Source of the DNA: Helicobacteraceae bacterium UBA6016 | GTDB taxonomy: Bacteria > Campylobacterota > Campylobacteria > Campylobacterales > UBA6016 | Direction of reading: 5' to 3' | DNA length: 11,210 bases | Assembly: GCA_002428055.1 (NCBI GenBank) | Contig: DIZY01000001.1 | Coordinates: forward strand, 10,107-21,316 | In this document: positions 1-5,898 of the stretch, one piece after another | How positions within the stretch are numbered: position 1 is the first letter of the stretch | Layout: the number at the start of each line of letters is the position of its first letter | The notes under the pieces: model-generated | Told to the model about the DNA's origin: nothing | Database searches by the model: none | The model's input: the letters and a program-made list of their open reading frames with translations, nothing else | Program-made: the position numbers and the translations under genes

Positions 1-514
1 CGTTGATGTTTCCGGAAGGGGTGAGCTTAAAAGATACCGAGCAAACTCCTTCACACCCCATTTTTATTGCTAAGGGCGGGTATCTTTTATATTTTGCTAT
101 CGCCTCTCTTATTTTTGCTAAGTTTGCCTCTATATACTCCGCTGTTTCATCTTTTTGCACTTCTCTATGTTGCTTTTGTATCGTCGGCATGGAAGCAGTT
201 TTTTCTACTACCTTGAACTCCTCTTCTTTTACGCTGCTTTCGGTTTTGATATTTTTAACTTCATTTTGTATCGGCTTGTCATTGTATTGCTTTTGCGGGA
301 GATTATTTACTTTCTCTTCTTTTTTTTGCTCTCTTGTCGGCTCTTTTGTTTGTGCATCTTCTTTTTGAAAAGATGCCGAAAGAAGGGTTACTGTTTTTTC
401 TGTCGGCGTTTCTTTGCGAGTGAAAAAAACTACAAAAGCAGTCACTATAAATACATGCAGGAGAGATGAGATTAGGAGCGCTTTTTGTGTTTGAGAAAAG
501 TTGCTGTTAGCCAT
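1..514 (-). CDS. tonB: TonB energy transducer (3' end cut by window edge)
   Basis: TonB spans the periplasm and passes proton-motive energy from ExbB/ExbD to outer-membrane receptors. The reverse strand from ATG 512-514 reads 171 residues without a stop and runs off the window. Residues 11-31 form one membrane segment carrying the S16-xxx-H20 motif typical of TonB. Residues 35-125 are a Lys/Glu-rich hydrophilic linker, less proline-rich than in enterobacteria. The C-terminal TonB domain begins around residue 125, with RYPPLAIKMG at about 144-153 and SFKLTPSGNIN at the edge. Its ATG overlaps the exbD stop by 8 bases (ATGGCTAA) and no strong ribosome binding site is visible, which suggests translational coupling. 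Two cysteines (C154, C158) inside the domain are unusual. Family assignment is firm from the anchor motif, the domain and the neighbours. Confidence 0.93.
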   Translation of the reverse strand, partial: MANSNFSQTQKALLISSLLHVFIVTAFVVFFTRKETPTEKTVTLLSASFQKEDAQTKEPTREQKKEEKVNNLPQKQYNDKPIQNEVKNIKTESSVKEEEFKVVEKTASMPTIQKQHREVQKDETAEYIEANLAKIREAIAKYKRYPPLAIKMGCEGVCSVSFKLTPSGNIN

Positions 515-890
515 CTGCTTTCGTTACAATAGAGATTTTCTCTATATCTCTCTCTTTTAGCGCGTCTATTACATCTACAAAAAGTTGGAATGTGGAGTTT
601 TTATCGCTCTTGACAATTACTTGATCATTTTTTGTAATAGATTGAAGTTTTATACGGATGGTTTCTTTTGTAACCTCTTCATTTTGATAATATATTTTAC
701 CATCATTTTTTATGACTATTTCTACGGACTTTAGTTTGCTTTCTTGTTTTGTGGAGCCTTTCGGCAGATCTACAGGTATAAGTCCTTGTGCCACAAAAGT
801 AGCCATGGTAAGAACTATAGTTAAAAGCACAAGCATGACATCTATAAACGGAACTACATTTATAGAGTCGAACTTTTTAATTTGCGCCAT
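507..890 (-). CDS. exbD: ExbD, TonB-system proton channel subunit
   Basis: ExbD forms the proton-motive-force-driven motor with ExbB in the inner membrane and energises TonB. The 127-residue protein has a short cytoplasmic N-terminus, one membrane segment at about residues 11-34 and a periplasmic domain. The segment contains NVVPFIDVMLVLL, whose Asp17 matches the essential membrane aspartate of ExbD/TolR proteins. Length is typical for the family. The start ATG at 888-890 lies inside the end of exbB (14-bp overlap), and its own stop lies inside the start of tonB, so the three genes form one operon. TolR is the alternative family, but the adjoining tonB favours ExbD. Confidence 0.95.
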   Translation of the reverse strand: MAQIKKFDSINVVPFIDVMLVLLTIVLTMATFVAQGLIPVDLPKGSTKQESKLKSVEIVIKNDGKIYYQNEEVTKETIRIKLQSITKNDQVIVKSDKNSTFQLFVDVIDALKERDIEKISIVTKADG

Positions 891-1308
891 ACATCTTGTC
901 CCATTTGGCCAATATTATTTCTGCTTTTCTTGCCAGAGAGTTGTAAATTACTATTGCTGGTATAGCAACCAAGAGACCGCCTGCAGTGGCTATCAATGTG
1001 TAAGATAGACTTTGCATGATAGTTTTTGAGTCTACAAGTCCTGTTTCGCCAAGAGAAGCAAATGTGAGCATAATGCCGAGCACGGTACCTAGTAGACCTA
1101 TATATACGGAGTTGGCAGCGATAGTAGAGATTATAGTTAGGTTTTTTGTTACATCTATTTCAATATCATATTTATTGTCGAAGTGTGACAAGTTGATATC
1201 TTTATAGTGTAGCCATCTCTCAATGCCAAGCGAAAAGACCGTAATGCTGAGAAATGCCAAAAACCCCAGTATCCCATATTCTATAAAAAGCTTGAGACCA
1301 TCTTGCAT
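877..1308 (-). CDS. exbB: ExbB, TonB-system proton channel subunit
   Basis: ExbB is the multimeric inner-membrane scaffold of the TonB motor. The 143-residue protein belongs to the MotA/TolQ/ExbB proton-channel family and is of the short type common in Campylobacterota. It has three membrane segments, at about residues 9-29, 62-85 and 102-122. The signature IGLLGTVLGIMLTF is at 70-83, and TLIATAGGLLVAIPA at 104-118. ATG 1306-1308 is preceded by GAGAGAG as a purine-rich ribosome binding site. It is the first gene of exbB-exbD-tonB, and the promoter and Fur-like palindrome described upstream face it. TolQ is less likely given the tonB neighbour and the small size. Confidence 0.95.
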   Translation of the reverse strand: MQDGLKLFIEYGILGFLAFLSITVFSLGIERWLHYKDINLSHFDNKYDIEIDVTKNLTIISTIAANSVYIGLLGTVLGIMLTFASLGETGLVDSKTIMQSLSYTLIATAGGLLVAIPAIVIYNSLARKAEIILAKWDKMYGAN

Positions 1309-1449
1309 AGTTACTCTCTCTATTTGTTAAGTTTGGTATATTTAAAAGCGGATGATACTAAAAAGCCGCTAAATAGACGCAATCAAATACTTTGTCGGAT
1401 AAGCATGAGTCGTGGTATTAATAAGCGTGACTAATTTTACAATTTAAGC

Positions 1450-1462
1450 TGATAAATTATCA
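1450..1462. promoter_or_regulatory. Fur-like operator palindrome
   Basis: TGATAAATTATCA is a perfect 6-1-6 palindrome. It resembles the core of the Fur 7-1-7 inverted repeat (TGATAAT-N-ATTATCA) with one base missing from each arm. It lies about 10-20 bases downstream of the inferred exbB transcription start, where a bound repressor would block the promoter. TonB-system genes are commonly Fur-repressed, so iron control is a reasonable inference. AT-rich sequence makes chance palindromes common. Confidence 0.4.
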
Positions 1463-1477
1463 CTAAAACTATCAACT

Positions 1478-1506
1478 ATTATAATATATAGCGCTTAAGC
1501 TGTAAA
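1478..1506 (-). promoter_or_regulatory. Sigma70-type promoter for exbB-exbD-tonB
   Basis: On the minus strand TTTACA (1506-1501) and a perfect TATAAT (1483-1478) are separated by exactly 17 bases. Transcription would start near 1471, giving a leader of about 160 bases before exbB. The core ATTATAAT (1478-1485) is itself palindromic, so a plus-strand TATAAT also exists at 1480-1485, but I see no good -35 for it. The promoter is inferred from consensus only. Confidence 0.6.
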
Positions 1507-1565
1507 ATAAGAGTCTTTTAGTCTGCAAGGTATGCTTCTTTTGTTAATTAAATGTTAATTGTTTC

Positions 1566-1579
1566 TTGATTTAAGTCAA
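1566..1579. promoter_or_regulatory. FNR/CRP-family operator upstream of ccoN
   Basis: TTGATTTAAGTCAA fits the FNR/ANR consensus TTGAY-N4-RTCAA exactly. Cbb3 oxidase operons in many Proteobacteria are switched on by FNR-type regulators at low oxygen. The box centre (1572.5) is about 50 bases upstream of a start predicted from the TACAAT at 1610-1615. If the start is nearer 1614, the box would be at the class II position of -41.5. The protein that binds here is unknown. Confidence 0.55.
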
Positions 1580-1609
1580 ATTTTAAGCAAGATTACAGAT
1601 TTTAGCTAA

Positions 1610-1615
1610 TACAAT
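1610..1615 (+). promoter_or_regulatory. Candidate -10 element for ccoNOQP
   Basis: TACAAT matches five of six consensus -10 bases, lies 71 bases before the ccoN start codon and is downstream of the FNR-type box. No recognisable -35 hexamer lies 16-18 bases upstream, as expected if an activator replaces it. The overlapping GCTAAT (1605-1610) is an alternative. This is a weak, consensus-based call. Confidence 0.35.
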
Positions 1616-1625
1616 TTGTACGCTT

Positions 1626-1662
1626 TTGTAAAGAGCAATGTTTACAAGGTTCTTCGGGCCTT
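1626..1662 (+). promoter_or_regulatory. ccoN leader: inverted repeat and UUCG-loop hairpin
   Basis: Two elements sit between the candidate promoter and the ccoN ribosome binding site. TTGTAAA (1626-1632) and TTTACAA (1641-1647) form a perfect 7-base inverted repeat with an 8-base spacer. It could be a protein operator or an RNA stem. Directly after, 1646-1662 can fold as AAGG paired with CCTT, closed by a C(UUCG)G tetraloop (loop 1653-1656) with one bulged U. The two structures share two bases. The function is unknown; transcript 5' stabilisation and an operator are both possible. Confidence 0.35.
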
Positions 1663-1685
1663 AAAATTTAAATGGAGGACTGTGT

Positions 1686-3149
1686 ATGCAAAACAACGCT
1701 ACACTAAGCTACGACTACTCGGTAGCTAAGCAATTTATGCTTATTTCCATCGTGCTCGGTTTTGTGGGCATGCTGGTGGGTGTAATTTTGGCTTTCCAAC
1801 TAGCTTTTCCGGTTCTTAGTAACCTAGGAGATGAATATCTCACATTCGGAAGACTAAGACCGTTACACACGAATGCCGTTATTTACGGTTTTACTATTCC
1901 GGCTGTTTTCTCAACATTTTTCTATGTTGCGCAAAGAACTCTAAAGGTTTCGCTAGCGGAGAGCAAATTTCTAAATACTGTGGCCAAACTTATGGTTCCA
2001 CTGTATGTGATTATTTTGGCTCTTGCAGTTGCGTCTTTCTTGACCGGTACTGTTACTTCAAAAGAGTATGCAGAACTTGAATGGCCAATCGACCTTATGG
2101 TTGTTGTTGTTTGGGTTATGTGGGGTATCGTAATGTTTGGTATGATAGGTATGAGAAGAGAGAAAACTCTGTATATATCTATGTGGTATTACATAGCATG
2201 TTTTCTTGGTATCGCTATGCTTTACATCTTCAACAACCTTGAGGTTCCAACTGCACTTGTTTCAGGTTACGGCTCAATGCTAAAATCTGTTTCTATGTAT
2301 GCTGGTACAAATGACGCTCTTGTTCAATGGTGGTTTGGTCACAATGCTGTTGCGTTCGGTTTTACCGTTCCAATCGTTGCGATGATTTATTACTTCCTTC
2401 CAAAAGAAGCTGGTCAGCCGCTTTATTCTTATAAGCTTTCACTTATAGGTTTCTGGTCGCTACTATTTGTTTACCTTTGGGCTGGCGGTCACCACTTGAT
2501 TTATTCAACTGTGCCAGACTGGATGCAAACAATGGGTTCTGTATTCTCTATTGTTTTGATACTTCCATCATGGGCGTCCGCTATTAACATTCTTCTTACA
2601 ATGAAGGGTCAATGGCAACAACTAAAAGATAGTCCTCTAATCAAATTTATGATTTTTGCATCAACATTCTATATGTTCTCAACAATAGAAGGTCCGATTC
2701 AATCAATCAAATCTGTAAATGCGCTTGCTCACTTCACTAACTGGATCGTCGGACATGTTCATGACGGTGTTCTTGGATGGGTTGTATTTATGATTATGTC
2801 TGCGTTCTATCACATGGCTCCAAGACTTTTCGGTAGAGAAATTTACTCTAAAAAACTTATCGATGCACAATTTTGGATTCAAACTACAGGTGTTGTTCTT
2901 TACTTCTCTTCTATGTGGATTGCGGGTATTACCCAAGGTCTTATGTGGAGAGCTACTGACGAATACGGTAGCCTTGCGTACTCATTTATAGACGCGGTTA
3001 GAGTTCAAATGCCTTACTATGTTATTAGAGCCGTCGGTGGCGCACTATATCTAGTAGGCTTTGGTATGTTCATATATAACATGTACAAAACATTGTCTGC
3101 GCCTAAGCTTGAAAAAGAGCCGCAGTTTGCATCGCCGATGGGCGCCTAA
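1686..3149 (+). CDS. ccoN: Cytochrome c oxidase, cbb3-type, catalytic subunit I (CcoN)
   Basis: CcoN is the catalytic subunit of the high-affinity cbb3 oxidase. It reduces O2 to water at a heme b3-CuB site in the inner membrane and pumps protons. The 487-residue sequence has about 12 membrane segments and all expected ligands. H61 (RPLHTNAV) and H359 bind low-spin heme b. H357 in HVHDG binds heme b3. H219 (FGHN), H269 and H270 (GGHH) bind CuB. Y263 (FVYLW) is at the spacing expected for the C-family cross-linked tyrosine. A strong GGAGG at 1674-1678 supports the ATG. It is the first gene of ccoNOQP, probably controlled through the FNR-type box upstream. Length is typical and nothing appears damaged. 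Confidence 0.99.
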   Translation: MQNNATLSYDYSVAKQFMLISIVLGFVGMLVGVILAFQLAFPVLSNLGDEYLTFGRLRPLHTNAVIYGFTIPAVFSTFFYVAQRTLKVSLAESKFLNTVAKLMVPLYVIILALAVASFLTGTVTSKEYAELEWPIDLMVVVVWVMWGIVMFGMIGMRREKTLYISMWYYIACFLGIAMLYIFNNLEVPTALVSGYGSMLKSVSMYAGTNDALVQWWFGHNAVAFGFTVPIVAMIYYFLPKEAGQPLYSYKLSLIGFWSLLFVYLWAGGHHLIYSTVPDWMQTMGSVFSIVLILPSWASAINILLTMKGQWQQLKDSPLIKFMIFASTFYMFSTIEGPIQSIKSVNALAHFTNWIVGHVHDGVLGWVVFMIMSAFYHMAPRLFGREIYSKKLIDAQFWIQTTGVVLYFSSMWIAGITQGLMWRATDEYGSLAYSFIDAVRVQMPYYVIRAVGGALYLVGFGMFIYNMYKTLSAPKLEKEPQFASPMGA

Positions 3150-3168
3150 GAAAGGGAGGGATTAAAAT

Positions 3169-3834
3169 ATGTTTCATTGGTTAGAAAAAAATCCGTTCTT
3201 TTTTGCGGTAGCCGTCTTCTTAGTTATAGCATTTGCAGGTATTATTGAAATAATTCCAAACTTTGCGCAAGCTTCTAGGCCCGTAGAGGGTCTTAAGCCT
3301 TATACTCCGCTAGAGATAGCCGGTAGGCAAATTTATATTAAAGAGAGTTGCAATGCTTGCCACTCTCAGCTAATTAGACCGTTTAAATCTGAAACAGATA
3401 GATACGGTAAATATTCACTTAGTGGTGAGTATGCTTACGACAGACCGTTTTTGTGGGGTTCTGAAAGAACCGGTCCAGACCTTCATAGGGTTGGTAACTA
3501 CAGAACTACCGACTGGCATGAAAATCACATGAAAGATCCGGCTCTTATAGTTCCTGGTTCTATCATGCCGAAATATCCTTGGTTGTTTACGAAAAATGCA
3601 GACCTAGATACGGCGTATGCTGAAGCATATACCGTAAAAGCAGTGTTTAATGTTCCTTATGACCAACCAAACGGTGTTGAACTTGGCGACAGAGAAAATG
3701 CGCAAAAACTTATGATGGCTCAAGCTAAAGAAGTTGTTGCGGATATGAAAGATAAAGATGTAAAAGAGGCATTCGAGAAGGGCGAGATAAAAGAAATCGT
3801 AGCCTTGATTGCCTATATGAACAAACTTAAATAG
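3169..3834 (+). CDS. ccoO: Cytochrome c oxidase, cbb3-type, subunit II (CcoO, mono-heme c)
   Basis: CcoO is the membrane-anchored mono-heme cytochrome c that relays electrons from CcoP to CcoN. The 221-residue protein has one N-terminal membrane anchor at about residues 10-30. The periplasmic part carries the heme c motif CNACH (C61, C64, H65) followed by SQLIRPF, and the likely axial methionine is M133 in SIMPKYPW. The stretch WGSERTGPDLHRVG around residues 96-109 is also characteristic of CcoO. A strong GGGAGGG at 3154-3160 sits 8 bases before the ATG, 19 bases after the ccoN stop. Length fits the family. Confidence 0.99.
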   Translation: MFHWLEKNPFFFAVAVFLVIAFAGIIEIIPNFAQASRPVEGLKPYTPLEIAGRQIYIKESCNACHSQLIRPFKSETDRYGKYSLSGEYAYDRPFLWGSERTGPDLHRVGNYRTTDWHENHMKDPALIVPGSIMPKYPWLFTKNADLDTAYAEAYTVKAVFNVPYDQPNGVELGDRENAQKLMMAQAKEVVADMKDKDVKEAFEKGEIKEIVALIAYMNKLK

Positions 3835-3843
3835 GTGCAGGCG

Positions 3844-4041
3844 ATGAACATAGGTCTCGTGCAGGCTTACGCATATTTTTTTAGCACGGCATTACTGACA
3901 TTTTTATTGTTGGCTTATGTGTACCACCTGTACACATCTAAGAAAACGGCAAACAAGGATTATGAAAAGTATTCGGAAATGATGTTACACGATGGTATTT
4001 CCGATGTGCCTGTTGAGAAATTTAACTCTGCAAAAAGCTAA
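3844..4041 (+). CDS. ccoQ: CcoQ, small cbb3 oxidase subunit
   Basis: CcoQ is a small single-span subunit that stabilises the cbb3 oxidase. I choose ATG 3844 (65 residues, MNIGLVQAYAYFF), because AGGTG at 3833-3837 is a plausible ribosome binding site six bases upstream. The GTG at 3835 abuts the ccoO stop and would have no ribosome binding site outside ccoO; it would add three residues. A single membrane segment spans about residues 8-29, followed by a charged cytoplasmic tail with KKTANKDYEKY. CcoQ is poorly conserved, so the call rests on size, topology and position between ccoO and ccoP. Confidence 0.9.
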   Translation: MNIGLVQAYAYFFSTALLTFLLLAYVYHLYTSKKTANKDYEKYSEMMLHDGISDVPVEKFNSAKS

Positions 4042-4062
4042 ACAGATTAAGGAGCTAATAAT

Positions 4063-4956
4063 ATGCTAGATTTTCTAGGAAAAGTAGACCTCGGCACTGA
4101 CCTCGTCAACATTCTTGGTGGCTTGGGCTTTTTCGTTGTCGTAGTTATAACAGCTTATGTTGTAGCTGTGTATGTCAAAAAAATGAAGGAGAAGTCAACC
4201 AGCGACGCTCCTTTGGCGGAAGAAAACTGGGATGGTATCGGTGAATATAAAAACGAAGTTCCTACCGGTTGGTTTGCTATTTATCTTATGACTATTGTTT
4301 GGGCAGGTTGGTATTGGCTGGTAGGTTATCCGCTAAATGCTTACTCTCAAATAGGCGAGTATAATGATGAAGTAAAAGCGCATAATGCTAAATTCGAAGC
4401 TAAATTTGCAAATGCAGATACGGCTATGCTAAAATCAATGGGCGAGAGCGTTTTCTTGGCTCAGTGTTCTCAGTGTCACGGTCAAACCGGCGACGGTATG
4501 AACGGAAAAGCTGCCGACCTTTCAAAATGGGGTAACGAAGAAGGAATTATGGCTACCGTTAAAAACGGAGCTAAAGGTCTAGGTTTCCCAATGGGTGAAA
4601 TGCCTGCAGGTCTAGTAGATGATGCAACAGCTAAAAAAATCGCTGTTTATGTTTTGGCGGAAGTATCGACTGCTAAAAAATCTGCTGATGCAGCTGTTGT
4701 AGCAGAAGGTAAAACGGCGTTTGCCGCTTCTTGTGCTAGCTGCCACGGCGAAGATGGTAAAGGTATGAACGGTATGTCTGCTGATCTTACTGCTTACGGA
4801 ACACCTAAGTTCACAGCTGAAACTGTTCTTGTAAAAGGTAAAAAAGGTCACATCGGTAATATGCCTTCATTTGAAAAATCTGGTCTGCTTAACAAAACTC
4901 AGTTTATGGCGGTTGCGACTTACATAAATGCTGAGATGAGCAATCCTAAAAAGTAA
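4063..4956 (+). CDS. ccoP: Cytochrome c oxidase, cbb3-type, subunit III (CcoP, di-heme c)
   Basis: CcoP is the di-heme cytochrome c through which electrons enter the cbb3 oxidase from soluble cytochrome c. The 297-residue protein has membrane segments at about residues 15-38 and 70-90. Two c-type domains follow: CSQCH at C135/C138/H139 and CASCH at C224/C227/H228. Likely axial methionines are M180 (GEMPAG) and M267 (GNMPSF). The two domains share the pattern CxxCHGxxGxGMNG and look like an internal duplication. AAGGAG at 4049-4054 precedes the ATG, 21 bases after the ccoQ stop. Length is usual for CcoP and both hemes are intact. Confidence 0.99.
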   Translation: MLDFLGKVDLGTDLVNILGGLGFFVVVVITAYVVAVYVKKMKEKSTSDAPLAEENWDGIGEYKNEVPTGWFAIYLMTIVWAGWYWLVGYPLNAYSQIGEYNDEVKAHNAKFEAKFANADTAMLKSMGESVFLAQCSQCHGQTGDGMNGKAADLSKWGNEEGIMATVKNGAKGLGFPMGEMPAGLVDDATAKKIAVYVLAEVSTAKKSADAAVVAEGKTAFAASCASCHGEDGKGMNGMSADLTAYGTPKFTAETVLVKGKKGHIGNMPSFEKSGLLNKTQFMAVATYINAEMSNPKK

Positions 4957-4969
4957 GGAAGGAGAAAAA

Positions 4970-5161
4970 ATGTTTGGATTAAACGGAATCGGCGGAATGC
5001 TCATTGCTGTAGTTTTGCTTCTTTCTATTGTAGGCTTTTTGGGTACAAACGCTCTGCTTGTACAGCAAAGAGAGGCTTCAAACTATTATAAGATTGAGGC
5101 ACAAAAAGATATACCTATGATTGACAAGGCTACTCAAGCTAAAGTCGTAGACGCTAAATAA
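4970..5161 (+). CDS. DUF4006 family small membrane protein
   Basis: This 63-residue protein of unknown function resembles the DUF4006 family, which I recall as lying directly after ccoP in Campylobacterota. One membrane segment spans about residues 8-30 (GGMLIAVVLLLSIVGFLG), followed by a hydrophilic tail rich in K, Q and D. It has no cysteine or histidine, so it is unlikely to bind heme or copper. A strong GGAAGGAG lies just before the ATG, 13 bases after ccoP, so it should be made at levels similar to the oxidase. An accessory or assembly role in the oxidase is inferred from position only. Confidence 0.85.
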   Translation: MFGLNGIGGMLIAVVLLLSIVGFLGTNALLVQQREASNYYKIEAQKDIPMIDKATQAKVVDAK

Positions 5162-5171
5162 GGAGAGGCAT

Positions 5172-5267
5172 ATGAGTAAAAATATGATTTTGACGATTGG
5201 CCTTGTCGTGTTAGCGGCTCTGACTATATGGTCAGTTATAACACCAAATCACCTATATGTAGGTTGA
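5172..5267 (+). CDS. 31-residue single-span membrane microprotein
   Basis: ATG 5172 opens a 31-codon frame ending at TGA 5265-5267. AGGAGAGG at 5161-5168 is an excellent ribosome binding site, starting immediately after the DUF4006 stop. The peptide starts MSKNMILT, has a hydrophobic span at about residues 5-23 ending at TIWSVITP, and finishes NHLYVG. I do not recognise a named family. Size and topology resemble the tiny single-helix subunits of cbb3 oxidases (for example CcoM of Pseudomonas stutzeri, about 36 residues), but I claim no homology. The ribosome binding site, the tight spacing and the clean membrane helix argue that it is a real gene. It may be an oxidase subunit or assembly peptide. 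Confidence 0.72.
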   Translation: MSKNMILTIGLVVLAALTIWSVITPNHLYVG

Positions 5268-5286
5268 TTTAAAGTAATTTAGTGAT

Positions 5287-5324
5287 AGACTTCTGCGGAT
5301 GAAAACAATAATCCGCAGAAGTCT
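5287..5324 (+). promoter_or_regulatory. Perfect 14-bp stem-loop over a start codon (terminator/attenuator-like)
   Basis: AGACTTCTGCGGAT (5287-5300) and ATCCGCAGAAGTCT (5311-5324) are exact reverse complements, with loop GAAAACAATA. The downstream bases TTATAAT are only partly T-rich, so it is not a textbook intrinsic terminator. The ATG at 5299-5301 of the next gene straddles the stem/loop junction, and the right arm encodes its codons 5-8. The element could stabilise the 3' end of the oxidase mRNA, cause partial termination or limit translation of the next gene. Confidence 0.65.
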
Positions 5325-5898
5325 TATAATCGTGTCCCTCCTCGCTACTCTCGGTTTTGCAAAACCGGAAACCATAAATCAAAATGTAATCAAACAAGCC
5401 ACTTACGACAAAATAATTAAAATATCAGATGAGCTGTATTCTAAAACAGGCATTTCTATCGTTGCGCACTTTATAGAGCATGCTGACGGTGGCGTGGTTG
5501 CTTATGAAAAAAATATTACGGCAAATCTGCGCGGTTCGTATGTTTTTCTTGTTTTTTCAGCCAAGGACGAAAAAGTTGAGCTTGTAGTGTCTGATGATTT
5601 AAAAAATATCATAGTAAAAAATGAGATTCTTAGTCCATTTCCTGGCGGTCCCATAATTCCAATACTCTCTGCACAGGATAAAAACGCTGTTGATTCAAAG
5701 TTTTCTGCTGCCGCACTTAACGGTATTGCCGATATATCAGATAAAATCGCAGATAGCAAGGGAATCAAACTTGAATCAAGTATAGGCTCTGATAGTAGGT
5801 ACTTTATACAGGGTCTTAGAGCTGTATTTTACGGAATAATATTTGTAGCTTTGGCGGTCTATTTTTATAGGCTTTATCAGAGAAGGAAAGCCCAATGA
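5299..5898 (+). CDS. Secreted, C-terminally anchored TPM-like domain protein
   Basis: This 199-residue protein has an N-terminal signal peptide (MKTIIRRSLI, hydrophobic to about residue 19, likely cut after GFA at 21). A periplasmic domain spans about residues 25-165. One membrane segment at 173-191 is followed by basic RLYQRRKAQ, so the domain should face the periplasm. The pattern of ISDELYSKTGISIVAHFIE (42-60), VELVVSDDLKN and a later helix with ALNGIADISDKI suggests a TPM (YgcG-like) domain. The resemblance is weak and I cannot confirm it. No ribosome binding site is visible outside the stem-loop that includes its ATG; ATG is still preferred because it gives an intact signal peptide. It overlaps the FixH-like gene by 4 bases, which suggests a shared role in oxidase maturation. 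Confidence 0.8.
   Translation: MKTIIRRSLIIVSLLATLGFAKPETINQNVIKQATYDKIIKISDELYSKTGISIVAHFIEHADGGVVAYEKNITANLRGSYVFLVFSAKDEKVELVVSDDLKNIIVKNEILSPFPGGPIIPILSAQDKNAVDSKFSAAALNGIADISDKIADSKGIKLESSIGSDSRYFIQGLRAVFYGIIFVALAVYFYRLYQRRKAQ

Noticed and set aside
3..469. Open plus-strand frames over the tonB region.
   Set aside because: They are antisense to a clear TonB reading frame; the apparent hydrophobicity comes from complementing Lys/Glu-rich codons.
1347..1370. AGCGG/CCGCT inverted repeat in the exbB leader.
   Set aside because: Five base pairs with a 14-base loop and no T-run; likely chance.
3835..3843. GTG 3835 as the ccoQ start.
   Set aside because: It abuts the ccoO stop and would use ccoO coding sequence for ribosome binding, whereas ATG 3844 has AGGTG at a good distance.
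5325..5330. Perfect TATAAT just after the 14-bp stem-loop.
   Set aside because: It lies inside the signal-peptide codons of the TPM-like gene, has no -35 at 16-18 bases upstream, and a start here would miss that gene's ATG.
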